32,556 nt of DNA from Candidatus Fibrimonadaceae bacterium (GCA_031281275.1 JAITFP010000012.1:1-32556), one strand, 5' to 3'; counted from the stretch's first letter, positions 20,584 through 28,218 are shown. The notes: generated by a model not told the origin, from the letters alone. Program-made: numbers and translations.

Positions 20584-21051
20584 ATGAATACACAAGTTTC
20601 TGAAAGCGGCAAATGGGTTCAGGCTATGAGGCCTGGGACATTCAAAGATTTCTCCGGTGTTGAAAGAACTTTCTCACCGGAAGATATTGCAAGCATAGCA
20701 AAAGGAGTGCGGGCGCAGGTGAGCAATAGCTATATGCCGCCTATGGTCAAGGGGCATCCGGCGACCGACAGCCCGCGCGTTGCTTCAATAGTTGATGCAA
20801 AAGTTGGCGACAAAAACATTTTACTGTTGAAAGTGGATAAAGCAGAGCCTAAGTTCGCAGAGGAAGTGAGGAATGGGGAATACCCGTACGTGTCCGTTGC
20901 TCTATATAAAGATTATTCAAAGGGCATCAAGCACCTTGGTGCGCTTGGCGCAGCCGCTCCTGCAATCAAAGGGCTTGAGCCAGTGCGGCTCGCGGAGGGG
21001 AGCGATGATGTGATTTACTTCGCTTCCAATTTCGGATATAATATTCAATGA
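20584..21051 (+). CDS. Mu gpI-like protease/scaffold, truncated at the prophage right end
   Basis: A 155-residue protein matching the N-terminal protease domain of Mu gpI: WVQAMRPGTFKDFSGVERTF, PPMVKGHPATDSPRVASI, YPYVSVAL, and GALGAAAPAIKGLEPV. Mu gpI is about 360 residues; its C-terminal scaffold half, and the capsid gene that should follow, are missing. The last codons (FGYNIQ and TGA) run through the prophage terminus, so the stop codon lies in the host duplication. No ribosome-binding site is seen before the ATG. The start is the first ATG that gives the conserved domain; the frame further upstream runs through the operator. Confidence 0.8.
   Translation: MNTQVSESGKWVQAMRPGTFKDFSGVERTFSPEDIASIAKGVRAQVSNSYMPPMVKGHPATDSPRVASIVDAKVGDKNILLLKVDKAEPKFAEEVRNGEYPYVSVALYKDYSKGIKHLGALGAAAPAIKGLEPVRLAEGSDDVIYFASNFGYNIQ
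21000..21047. promoter_or_regulatory. Right end of the prophage within gpI, candidate MuA site
   Basis: Read inward from the terminus the sequence is TGAATATTATATCCGAAATTGG..., with CCGAAATTG and then AAGCGAAGTAAAT. The left end has AAGCGAGAAAAT at a similar distance and CCGAAATTG further in. Similarity is limited and all of it overlaps gpI coding sequence. Confidence 0.45.
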
Positions 21052-21052
21052 T
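21048..21052. repeat. Target-site duplication, right copy (ATGAT)
   Basis: ATGAT directly follows the terminal CA of the element, copying 1481-1485. With one copy removed the host codons read GGA GAT GAT TAC GAA TTC without interruption. Confidence 0.88.
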
Positions 21053-22225
21053 TACGAATTCACGGGAGGGAAACATTATTTGGCAAGTATATCGAGCGAC
21101 CCGGAAGGAGCTACTTTGAGCTTTAACGGACTGCCCGCTGCCCGTTGCACAAAAACGCCGTGTAGCGTTGAGCTTGGGGAAGGCGGCGTTCGCATAATAG
21201 CTGCGTTGGAGCAATACGAGATAGCAGACACAACTGTTTCTATAAAACAGAATAATCAGAGCATACGCATTCGGATGAAGGCAAATTTCGGGGTATTGGA
21301 GATAAAGCCTGCCTATTCGGACGGCATTGGCTCCGATGAGCGATGGAGTTTGTCCATAAATGGCAAATCCTTTTCCTCTTTTGAAAACAGGCTTTCGCCC
21401 AATAAATACAAGGTGGAACTCAGCCATAGGTGTTATGAGGATATAAGTTTTGAGGCGGGTATAAACAAGGACAAGCGTGAAGTCTTCAATATGGCGAATA
21501 ATATAAGACTGAAAAAGGGCGGTTTGGTTTTAAATGCTGAAGCGGATGACGAACCTGTCAGCGAGCCTGTTTTCGTGAATGGCGTACGGGTTGGCGAAAC
21601 GCCTTTCAGCGGTTCCATGCCTATGTGTGCTAAGGTTGAAATCGGTGAAGGCAGGGAAGTGGTGGATGTGATAATTAAACATAATGAATCGGTTAAATAT
21701 ACGCATAAGATGAATACGGAAGAAAGGAGGCGTAGACTGGCGGCAGAACGGCTGGAGGCTGAACAACAAGAATGGGAATGGGAACGAAAGCGAGAACAGG
21801 AACGAAAGATGGAATTGGAGGAAAAGAAGCAGAAATATCTTGCTAGCTTTAAAGAACCGTGGTTTGCTCTTGGCTTTGGTGGGCTTATTGACTCAAAAGG
21901 CGGCATGTCCTTAAACCCTGAATTTGTGAGTGTTGCTGACGGTCATTTGAGTTTTGGGGCGGATCTTGATGTGATTATTCCTCGTAAGAAAGAAGACAAT
22001 TCATATATGAGAATAGGACCCTCAGCGAAATTATCATTTTTTGAATATCGTTGGTTGTATTTGAAGGCAGGAACTGGTTGGTATAGAGGTCCGTCATTCT
22101 CAGTCGGAGGTGGGCTTAGACTCTTTCTCTTCGTTGATGTGCAATATTACATAACACCGATGAATAATCGTAATGCGAGTTCTTGGGGAATAAAAGGTGG
22201 TTTCTCTTTCCCCTATGGTTCGTAG
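21053..22225 (+). pseudogene. Host PEGA-type envelope protein, 3' part, cut off by the prophage
   Basis: The frame continues the fragment at 961-1485: Y-E-F-T-G-G-K-H-Y-L-A-S-I-S-S-D-P-E-G-A-T... PEGA-like repeats (ISSDPEGATLSFNGLPAARC with TPC, then KANFGVLEIKPAYSDG, then VFVNGVRVGETPFSGSM) cover roughly the first 220 residues. A charged coiled region (EERRRRLAAERLEAEQQEWE) follows, then about 130 residues rich in alternating strands and aromatics (WFALGFGGLID, FEYRWLYLKAGTGWYRGPSF, VDVQYYITP) that look like an outer-membrane barrel. It lacks a signal peptide and start of its own; the first possible start is TTG at 21080. Confidence 0.85.
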
Positions 22226-22327
22226 AATAGGGACTATTAGCCGTTGTCTGAATCGCGATTAGTCAGGATGAAAGAATTGGGAACTATATATACATAACTT
22301 ACATTCGTATCTATTAAATAACGCATA
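22226..22327. other. Intergenic stretch with a partial palindrome
   Basis: No gene is seen. ATCGCGAT sits between CTGA and TCAG (22248-22266), giving a short dyad within sequence that looks like a dispersed intergenic element. No terminator with a T tract is visible after the split gene. Confidence 0.3.
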
Positions 22328-22468
22328 TTATTTCATTACCGCCCGCATATCCAGTATTTTTGCTCCTTTCAACCCGTTTGGATGCTTCAAACACCACAAA
22401 GCATATTTTGACAACTTTATGCTTCCATCAGTCGGAGGCATAAGCTTTTCTCTTTTTTTTGCTTTCAT
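22328..22468 (-). CDS. Small basic host protein (46 aa)
   Basis: The reverse strand reads MKAKKREKLMPPTDGSIKLS then KYALWCLKHPNGLKGAKILD and stop, with AAAGG upstream of the ATG at 22468. A TATATTTTTATAG-type AT-rich segment lies further upstream (22490-22510 region). The mature part would be a basic single-domain peptide. The long lysine opening and codon pattern suggest a real gene, but no family is recognised. Confidence 0.45.
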   Translation of the reverse strand: MKAKKREKLMPPTDGSIKLSKYALWCLKHPNGLKGAKILDMRAVMK

Positions 22469-22583
22469 AAATAACCTTTTTTAAAGTTTCACTATAAAAA
22501 TATACTAAATATATTGGAAAAAATGGCAAAAAAAGCAAAACCCTTGCATTTTGCACATAACTGTTGCCAAAATCGCTAAAAAG

Positions 22584-22658
22584 GGTGAATGATGGGATTT
22601 GAACCCACGACAACTGGAATCACAATCCAGTACTCTAACCAACTGAGCTACATCCACC
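22584..22658 (-). tRNA. tRNA-His (GTG anticodon)
   Basis: The reverse strand folds as a full cloverleaf: acceptor GTGGATG with CATTCAC, D stem GCTC, anticodon arm CTGGA-TTGTGAT-TCCAG and T arm GTGGG-TTCAAAT-CCCAT (with one wobble in the acceptor). The anticodon is GTG (histidine). The 5' G (22658) is the histidine-specific G-1, pairing with C73 at 22584. CCA is not encoded. The promoter motif ATTTACTATATT lies 12-23 bases upstream. Confidence 0.95.
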
Positions 22659-22669
22659 GTGGAAGCATA

Positions 22670-22681
22670 AATATAGTAAAT
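22670..22681 (-). promoter_or_regulatory. Promoter -10 region for tRNA-His
   Basis: ATTTACTATATT on the reverse strand, 12 bases before the mature tRNA 5' end. It is identical to the elements before rpsO and the aldolase gene. The correct distance for a tRNA promoter supports reading the motif as a -10 box. Confidence 0.6.
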
Positions 22682-22700
22682 TTGTCCTGTCCTGTCAAAT

Positions 22701-22710
22701 TTTCTAAATT
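22701..22710 (+). promoter_or_regulatory. Promoter -10-like element for the lipoprotein/TPR/regulator operon
   Basis: TTTCTAAATT ends 7 bases before the ATG at 22718, with no ribosome-binding site between, so the message may be leaderless. Confidence 0.35.
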
Positions 22711-22717
22711 AAATCCT

Positions 22718-23101
22718 ATGTTTCACCACCTGATTTTAATTTTATCTGTTTTACTGCTCGCTTCTTGCTCCTTGCCATTTAACTTAACAGACAGGAGCGG
22801 AAACACCTTTGTAATTGAAAACCCACAACTTGAACGTGGCAGATATTTGGAATACAGAATAGGCAATGCAACAAGAGAGCTGGGAGTAGATGAAATTGTT
22901 TTTCTATCCATTGAAGACGAGCCAACGGTTTTTGATGGCAAAGTGTTTTACCCAGCAAAGCTATCTTTAGAAGATACCGCCGCCGTTCCCAAAGAGGGAT
23001 TTATTTGCGTAGAGGGAACTTTAATTGCAGAAAACGCCGGTCAGAATTTAAGCATTCCGCTTGCTAACATAAAAGAAATCAAACGGCAGGAAAAAAAATA
23101 A
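22718..23101 (+). CDS. Small host lipoprotein
   Basis: A 127-residue protein with a type II signal peptide (MFHHLILILSVLLLASC) and lipobox LLASC; Cys17 would carry the lipid. The mature part is mainly strands: FNLTDRSGNTFVIENPQL, RYLEYRIG, VFLSIEDEP, KVFYPAKLSLED, GTLIAENA, SIPLANIKEIKRQE. This looks like a small beta domain. Start at 22718 is chosen as the lipobox-proximal ATG; upstream frame runs into tRNA-His. First gene of an apparent operon with the TPR protein 10 bases further on. Function unknown. Confidence 0.65.
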   Translation: MFHHLILILSVLLLASCSLPFNLTDRSGNTFVIENPQLERGRYLEYRIGNATRELGVDEIVFLSIEDEPTVFDGKVFYPAKLSLEDTAAVPKEGFICVEGTLIAENAGQNLSIPLANIKEIKRQEKK

Positions 23102-23110
23102 GGTTCAGGC

Positions 23111-24577
23111 ATGTATTCAGTAACTCTCATTGAATTAACCATAAAATCCGATATAAGAGGCATAGTCGGAGCAATTGAGAGTGTTTTGAATATTGATAAA
23201 CGCAGCGCAATTGAAAAAGCAAAAAACTTGCCGATTGCCCCACTTGTTCTGGCAGAAAATTTGCCCAGAAATGAAGCTGAGTTGATGGTAAATATGTTTG
23301 AAGGCATGGGAGCAGGCATAAAGGTGGAACCAGAATTGAATGCCGCTCCAGTAGCAACAGTGCCTGTCCCTGCTAGAGAACCAAGAGAAATAAGAACAGA
23401 ACTCCCAAATAAAGGAATCCATTGGGGGTGCCTTGTTTTTATAATGCTTTGCCTTGCAGGTTTTGCTGCTTTCGCAAGTTTAAAATATCAGTGGATAATG
23501 GATCAGTTCAAACCAAGTCCTAAAAAATCCGAAAAACTCTTGCAAGTCGGCAATATGAACAAGGCAAGGCATAGCATACGAAAGCAGCTTTCGGAAAAAC
23601 CAAATGATATAGAGCTTTTGATTTTGCAAGGCAGATATTATATAGAATTGGCTCGCAAAAGAATGGATAAACAACATTGGAAAAACTATGGGCAAGCAGG
23701 CGCTATGCCAGAACTAGATTCCGCAGTGGCTTTCTTTCGCAAAGCTGAATCTATGTATTCAAAAGACGGCAGCATTCCGAGATGGATTTCAGTAGCAGAG
23801 TTAATGAGAGGTTCACTAGACGCGGCAGAAACCGCTGCCCGAAGAGCAATTGCCATTGACCCGCAAGATCCGGATAATTGGAATCAGCTCGGTTCCGTGC
23901 TTGTTGCTATGGAACTAACTAGTCAAGCAGAGCCTGTGTTTTACAATGCACTCAAAATAGATCCAAACAATGCCGCTGCTCTGAAAAATTTGGGCATTTT
24001 AAACTTATATTACACAAAAGATGTACCACGGGCTGCTAATTTTCTTTTTGCTTATCACAAACAAAAAGAATCCTTTGGAGATGTTGATTCCTATCAGCTT
24101 CGCACAGATTTAGCCTCTGCAATGATAGGTGATTTTAATCCGCCTTTGGAAAACTTGTGGCCCCAGCCTCTTCCTTTTGATGATTACGAATCAAAACGTA
24201 CTAGAATAACTGCAAATCCAAGATTGAGAAATGATTACCTGCTGCAAGAAGAACTCGGCTTGCTGTATATGTCCAGAGGCGAATTGCTTGCAGCCGAAGA
24301 TTGCTTTATTAAAGCCATACACCTGAACCCAAGGGTTGAATCTTCCAGAAAAATGCTTGCCATTATGTATATGAAAGATGAGAGCTACGACAAAGCACTC
24401 AAAATTATGCAAACCGCGGCAGACAATAGAACAAGAGATCCATTCTTCTGGAAAAACATAGGTTTCTTGCAAAAATACTACAAAATAGATGCGGTAGAAG
24501 CAAACAGAGCCTGGAGCCGCTATCTTGCGCTTGGCGGTGATTTTTACGATAAGCAAGTTAGAAAGGAGATGAAATGA
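23111..24577 (+). CDS. TPR membrane protein with L7/L12-like N-terminal domain
   Basis: A 488-residue protein. Residues about 10-75 resemble the ribosomal L7/L12 C-terminal fold seen in stand-alone domains (IKSDIRGIVGAIESVLNIDK, then LPRNEAELMVNMFEGMGAGI). One membrane segment lies at about 105-122 (WGCLVFIMLCLAGFAAFASL). The rest is a row of TPR units, for example AETAARRAIAIDPQDPDNWN, AEPVFYNALKIDPNNAAALK and AEDCFIKAIHLNPRVESSRK. The L7/L12-like part is cytoplasmic or periplasmic depending on orientation, which the sequence does not settle. The stop overlaps the regulator's ATG, linking the pair; it may sense or scaffold for it. Confidence 0.75.
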   Translation: MYSVTLIELTIKSDIRGIVGAIESVLNIDKRSAIEKAKNLPIAPLVLAENLPRNEAELMVNMFEGMGAGIKVEPELNAAPVATVPVPAREPREIRTELPNKGIHWGCLVFIMLCLAGFAAFASLKYQWIMDQFKPSPKKSEKLLQVGNMNKARHSIRKQLSEKPNDIELLILQGRYYIELARKRMDKQHWKNYGQAGAMPELDSAVAFFRKAESMYSKDGSIPRWISVAELMRGSLDAAETAARRAIAIDPQDPDNWNQLGSVLVAMELTSQAEPVFYNALKIDPNNAAALKNLGILNLYYTKDVPRAANFLFAYHKQKESFGDVDSYQLRTDLASAMIGDFNPPLENLWPQPLPFDDYESKRTRITANPRLRNDYLLQEELGLLYMSRGELLAAEDCFIKAIHLNPRVESSRKMLAIMYMKDESYDKALKIMQTAADNRTRDPFFWKNIGFLQKYYKIDAVEANRAWSRYLALGGDFYDKQVRKEMK

Positions 24578-25956
24578 TAGTCTTGCTTGCAGATTCAGAT
24601 AAAAAATTTGTAAATGAAATTTTGGAAACCTGGTCTATAACAGAAGTTCCTGTGACCGCTGTGACCAATACCGCAGATATGATTTCCGTTGCCGCAAACG
24701 GCGATATTTCCGTTGCTTTTATAAGCGCAGATTTTTTATGGGTTGCAGAATTAGATGCTGTTTCATATTTGAAAGACCACAACCAAGGCGTTGAAATTTT
24801 TGTTTTGTGCGAACCAAAAAAACTGCCAGCGGCAGAGTCTTCTATTTCGCGAGGAGCGAGCAAATATTTGATAAAGCCTGTGCCTGTGTTTACCCTTGAA
24901 AACACAGTTAGAAAAGCATTGCAAAAGCACAGCAATAAAAAAAACTATCAGCTTATGGAGAGCCAGGTTTTAGAAGAACTTTTTGGCAGCACTCCCGAAA
25001 TGCGAAAAACCTTAAAAACCATTTACAAAATAGCCCCCACTGCAAGCACCGTTTTAATAACCGGAGAATCCGGCACAGGCAAAGAATTTGCCGCCAATAT
25101 AATACACCGACTCAGCAAAAGAGCCGATGAACCTTTTTTGGCAGTGAACTGCGGAGCTATTCCCGAAAACATTGTGGAAAGCGAATTATTTGGCAGCCGA
25201 AGAGGTGCCTTTACCGGAGCGATAGATAAAAAAGGCTTGTTTGAAGAAGCCGAATGTGGCACTCTTTTTTTAGACGAAGTTGCAGAGCTTTCGCAAGCGG
25301 TTCAGGTTAAACTTCTGCGCTTTTTGCAAAACAGGGAAATTCGCCGAGTTGGCGAAAACGAAAACAGAACCCTTGATGTTCGCATTATAGCAGCCACCAA
25401 TCGCAATGTTTTGGAAGAGGTTAAAAAAGGAACATTCAGGGAAGATTTGTATTACCGCCTAAACACTTTCCACATAGAATTGCCGCCACTAAGGGAAAGG
25501 CGAAGTACCATAAGCAACCTCATAAAGCACTTTATAATAAAGCATCAAAGCAACATAGGCAAAACAATAAGGAGCATAAGCCAACCCGCTCAAATGGCAC
25601 TAACAAGCTACGATTATCCAGGCAACATAAGAGAACTTGAAAACATAATTGAACACGCAATGATAATGGCAGAGGGCGAAGAGATAACATTGGAAGATTT
25701 GCCAGAGGCTTTACACCCAGGCTACAATGTTCCAGAGAATAGATATTTGCTGTCTTCATCTGTGGCAAAGCCTGAAGAATCGCAGAAAAACAATGAGAAC
25801 GAAGACCTGCCCTTGGCAGAGCTTGAAAGGCGGCATATAATAAAAATTTTTGAAAAATATAAAAGCGTATCCCTAGCCGCCGAAAAACTAGGGATAAGCA
25901 GAACAACCTTGTGGCGTAAACTCGAAGAATATAAATTGGAAATTACTGACCGCTAA
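24574..25956 (+). CDS. Sigma-54-dependent NtrC-family activator
   Basis: A 460-residue protein in three parts. A receiver-like domain (1-115) keeps an acidic pair (ADSD), a possible acceptor Asp (ISADFLW) and the Lys (YLIKP), but has Cys where the switch Thr/Ser should be (FVLCEP), so normal phosphorylation is uncertain. The AAA+ domain holds GESGTGKE (Walker A), GAFTGA (sigma-54 contact) and LFLDEVAEL (Walker B). A Fis-type HTH at the end is SLAAEKLGISRTTLWRKLEE. It drives transcription with sigma-54 and is coupled to the TPR gene. The end overlaps the convergent aldolase gene. Confidence 0.9.
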   Translation: MIVLLADSDKKFVNEILETWSITEVPVTAVTNTADMISVAANGDISVAFISADFLWVAELDAVSYLKDHNQGVEIFVLCEPKKLPAAESSISRGASKYLIKPVPVFTLENTVRKALQKHSNKKNYQLMESQVLEELFGSTPEMRKTLKTIYKIAPTASTVLITGESGTGKEFAANIIHRLSKRADEPFLAVNCGAIPENIVESELFGSRRGAFTGAIDKKGLFEEAECGTLFLDEVAELSQAVQVKLLRFLQNREIRRVGENENRTLDVRIIAATNRNVLEEVKKGTFREDLYYRLNTFHIELPPLRERRSTISNLIKHFIIKHQSNIGKTIRSISQPAQMALTSYDYPGNIRELENIIEHAMIMAEGEEITLEDLPEALHPGYNVPENRYLLSSSVAKPEESQKNNENEDLPLAELERRHIIKIFEKYKSVSLAAEKLGISRTTLWRKLEEYKLEITDR

Positions 25957-26890
25957 CCTGCATCCAAAATGCGCGGTAATTATCTCTATCATCACCTTTG
26001 CGGAATTTAATTGCAGCCTCTGGATGAGAATTGAAGAATCCGGTTATCATTTGCGGAATTATATAACCCCATTCCAATTTCTGTTCCTTTTGCAGAGGCA
26101 TAAAATCATTTGCAATAGAATCCAAAATCGGGCGTACATCAAATTTGGGATTTTTGAGGAAACTGAGCAATAGCTCAGTGGGGCAGTTGCCCGCTCCGCG
26201 TCCCATACCGTAAATTGAGCAATCCAAATAATCAACGTTGTTTATTATAGCCTGAATGGTGTTTGAAAAGGCAAGTTGCTGGTTGTTATGACCGTGAAAT
26301 CCGAGCTTCTTTGTTTTAATCCATCTTTTATAGCGTTTTGCCAGCTTGTCTATATTTTCTTGATAAAAATAACCAAAACTATCCACAATGTAAATAACTT
26401 CTGTATTGGCTTCTTTTTCTGCCTGATCCAAAGCCTCGTCTAGCTCAGGTCCGTTGTCGCGGCTTGCCGCCATTATGTTTATGGTGGTTTCGTAGCCAAG
26501 TTCGTGGAATTCATTTACCATTGCAATGCACTTGTCAATATCGCGAGCATAGCAAGCCACGCGCACCATATCGTAAGGGGATTCGCTTTTTGGCTTTATT
26601 TTGCTCATATCTGCCCTGCCAATATCTGCCATAACGGAAATTTTAGGACCATTTTTAACGCCTTCCTTTATCTTCCAAAGCAAATCATCATCACAAAATT
26701 TCCAAGGTCCGTATTCTTCTCTGCTAAACAGTTGGGCTGAATTTTTATAACCTGCTTCCATATAATCAACGCCTGCGGCAGCAAGAGCATTATAAACTCT
26801 CTGCACAAATTCAAAAGAAAACTTGTGATTATTGATTAAACCGCCATCACGTATTGAGCAGTCCAAAACCTTTATTGATTCGCGAAACAT
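25943..26890 (-). CDS. HMGL-like aldolase / DRE-TIM metallolyase
   Basis: A 315-residue TIM-barrel enzyme of the HMG-CoA lyase-like family. LDCSIRDGGLINN (residues 9-21) carries the R-D-G-G signature, and GFHGHNNQQLAF carries the divalent-metal H-x-H site. GMGRGAGNCPTELLL is the family's glycine-rich loop near the metal centre. Such enzymes cleave or condense 2-keto acids, as 4-hydroxy-2-oxovalerate aldolase does. The substrate cannot be told; no dehydrogenase or hydratase partner is adjacent. The promoter ATTTACTATATT lies 30-40 bases upstream, and GAGG precedes the ATG. Confidence 0.8.
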   Translation of the reverse strand: MFRESIKVLDCSIRDGGLINNHKFSFEFVQRVYNALAAAGVDYMEAGYKNSAQLFSREEYGPWKFCDDDLLWKIKEGVKNGPKISVMADIGRADMSKIKPKSESPYDMVRVACYARDIDKCIAMVNEFHELGYETTINIMAASRDNGPELDEALDQAEKEANTEVIYIVDSFGYFYQENIDKLAKRYKRWIKTKKLGFHGHNNQQLAFSNTIQAIINNVDYLDCSIYGMGRGAGNCPTELLLSFLKNPKFDVRPILDSIANDFMPLQKEQKLEWGYIIPQMITGFFNSHPEAAIKFRKGDDRDNYRAFWMQVSGQ

Positions 26891-26918
26891 ATCGACCTCG
26901 TTTGTAAATTCTGAGGGT

Positions 26919-26930
26919 AATATAGTAAAT
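26919..26930 (-). promoter_or_regulatory. Promoter -10 region for the aldolase gene
   Basis: ATTTACTATATT on the reverse strand, just past the stop of the upstream gene and 29 bases before the aldolase ATG. It is the third identical copy in the window. Confidence 0.55.
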
Positions 26931-27259
26931 CAATGAGCCAGCCTGCTATCCACGTACTCCTTGTCTTCGTGTTTCAGAGACCCGTTTTTCTCCAAGGCGT
27001 AGGTCAAGGCTTCAATGGCACTATTCAAATGGGCTATATCGTTGTGCTTCAATTCATCTATTCTACCATTCATTTCTCCCCTTAGCTCATCTATTTGTTT
27101 GCTCAGGGAAGACTCAACGCCGTCTATTCGTCTATTGATGGTGGATTCCATACGGTCCATTTTGCTGTTCATCAGCACAAAACCACTAAAGCCGAATACT
27201 AGCAACACTAGCATACGTACATTATCTGCGCTAAATATAAGATTCAAAATGCGTTCCAT
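26930..27259 (-). CDS. Coiled-coil single-span membrane protein
   Basis: A 109-residue protein with an N-terminal membrane segment (about residues 13-30, NVRMLVLLVFGFSGFVLM), then a heptad-patterned coiled coil: KMDRMESTINRRIDGVESSL, KQIDELRGEMNGRIDELKHN. The repeated R-I-D-[GE]-x-E/L pattern recalls small coiled-coil proteins of unknown role. AAAGGAGG lies 8 bases before the ATG. An upstream 27-codon frame overlaps the start. Confidence 0.6.
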   Translation of the reverse strand: MERILNLIFSADNVRMLVLLVFGFSGFVLMNSKMDRMESTINRRIDGVESSLSKQIDELRGEMNGRIDELKHNDIAHLNSAIEALTYALEKNGSLKHEDKEYVDSRLAH

Positions 27260-27327
27260 AACAGCACCTCCTTTAAAGATACAAAACTATTGCCATTGCC
27301 GCAAGGTCTAGCCTTTTCTTTTTTCAT
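27244..27327 (-). CDS. Possible 27-residue upstream peptide
   Basis: MKKEKARPCGNGNSFVSLKE and seven further residues are preceded by GGAGG at 27332-27336. The frame overlaps the next gene's start by 16 bases. The last part of the frame contains that gene's ribosome-binding site, so its expression might affect it. Real product uncertain. Confidence 0.3.
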   Translation of the reverse strand: MKKEKARPCGNGNSFVSLKEVLLWNAF

Positions 27328-27471
27328 AGAAACCTCCATCTTTTGTTTCTACTTATTAGACGTAAAATAACGGGAAAAAAATTCAAAAAAGTGAATTTTG
27401 CAAACAGATGTTTGCAAAAATGTGCATTTTTTGAATTTGGGGTCGAAATTTGGCTAGCAAATCTTACTATC

Positions 27472-27481
27472 TTACTATATT
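27472..27481 (+). promoter_or_regulatory. Promoter -10-like element for the NifU-like gene
   Basis: TTACTATATT follows a short direct repeat, TCTTACTA TCTTACTA. It ends 8 bases before the ATG at 27490, with no ribosome-binding site between, suggesting a leaderless message. Confidence 0.45.
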
Positions 27482-27489
27482 TTCAAACA

Positions 27490-28218
27490 ATGACACCAGA
27501 AGAGAGTATTCCAGGAGAGCTTGCGAAAATAGCCCATTTCCCTAAACACAGGGGGGCTATTTTTCAAACAGAAGCAGACGATAAAGGACTTGCGTTGGTG
27601 GACGTAAAATCTGGAACACTTAAAATTTATGTTTTGATAGACCCCGATGCAGAGCAAATTTTAAACACAAAATTTTTTACCTACGGCGGGCAAATGCTAA
27701 CCGCACTTGCAAATATTTTTTGCGAAGAGCTTTTTGGCAAAAAAATAGAGGAAATTCAAAATATATCTTTTGAAAGTTTATTTGGGAAATTCGGGGTGGA
27801 ACCTAGCAATGCAGACTTTCAAACCGTGGCAAAATTGCCAGCGATTATAACCGAGGCTTATCCTGAAAAAAAGAACATTGCTCTTGCGGCAAGAGCCGCT
27901 ATGGGAAGCGCGAAATTACAAGCCTTTTCTGCGGAAGGCAGGGAACAAGCCGATGAGCAGTGGAAAAAACTGAGCAAAACGGAAAAATTAGAGCAAATAG
28001 AGGAATGCCTAAACGACAATGTGCGAGCAATGCTCGCCGGAGACGGAGGCGGTATGGAAGTGCTGGATATAAAAGACGATAAAATAGTTCTGATTCGCTA
28101 TCAGGGAGCATGTGCCGGTTGTGGAGCTGCGGGAGGAGGAACGCTATATTATATAGAAAATCAGTTGCAACAACACGTGTATTACGACTTAACAGTGGAA
28201 CCAGACTTAATGTTGTAA
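27490..28218 (+). CDS. NifU-like iron-sulfur scaffold protein
   Basis: A 242-residue protein with two domains. The N-terminal ~120 residues follow the IscU/NifU-N fold (HFPKHRGAIFQTEADDKGLA, SGTLKIYVLIDPDAEQILNT, FFTYGGQMLTALANIF), but the three ligand cysteines are gone: the usual F-G-C-G is F-T-Y-G-G. The C-terminal ~75 residues are a typical Nfu domain (ECLNDNVRAMLAGDGGGMEV, YQGACAGCGAAGGGT) with the C-x-x-C cluster site intact. It therefore probably carries [4Fe-4S] clusters on the Nfu domain alone. The start at 27490 matches the family opening; upstream frame has no site. Confidence 0.82.
   Translation: MTPEESIPGELAKIAHFPKHRGAIFQTEADDKGLALVDVKSGTLKIYVLIDPDAEQILNTKFFTYGGQMLTALANIFCEELFGKKIEEIQNISFESLFGKFGVEPSNADFQTVAKLPAIITEAYPEKKNIALAARAAMGSAKLQAFSAEGREQADEQWKKLSKTEKLEQIEECLNDNVRAMLAGDGGGMEVLDIKDDKIVLIRYQGACAGCGAAGGGTLYYIENQLQQHVYYDLTVEPDLML

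Larger units (their letters stand above)
1486..21047. mobile_element. Truncated Mu-like transposable prophage
   Basis: The element begins TGTGCATTTTCGG and ends ...ATATTCA, has TG/CA termini and a 5-bp ATGAT duplication, and interrupts a host gene whose frame is restored by its removal. It carries MuA transposase, MuB, GemA, a repressor, a Mor-like activator, terminase, a gp29-type portal, a MuF-type protein, gpG and part of gpI. It lacks the major capsid protein and every tail gene. At 19.6 kb it is about half the size of phage Mu. Many of its genes look richer in G+C than the flanking host genes. It could transpose if MuA and its end sites work, but it cannot form virions alone. Confidence 0.92.

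Noticed and set aside
20235-20612. Longer 125-codon start for the small membrane protein
   Set aside because: It would cross the dyad operator; GGGAG and the membrane protein pattern support the ATG at 20477.
1486-21047. Phage satellite that hijacks helper capsids
   Set aside because: It encodes terminase, portal and MuF-type head proteins in full Mu-like form and ends inside gpI, which fits a truncated Mu better than a satellite; no capsid-remodelling gene was seen.
22248-22266. Transcription terminator after the split envelope gene
   Set aside because: The dyad is short, broken by three bases and not followed by a T run.
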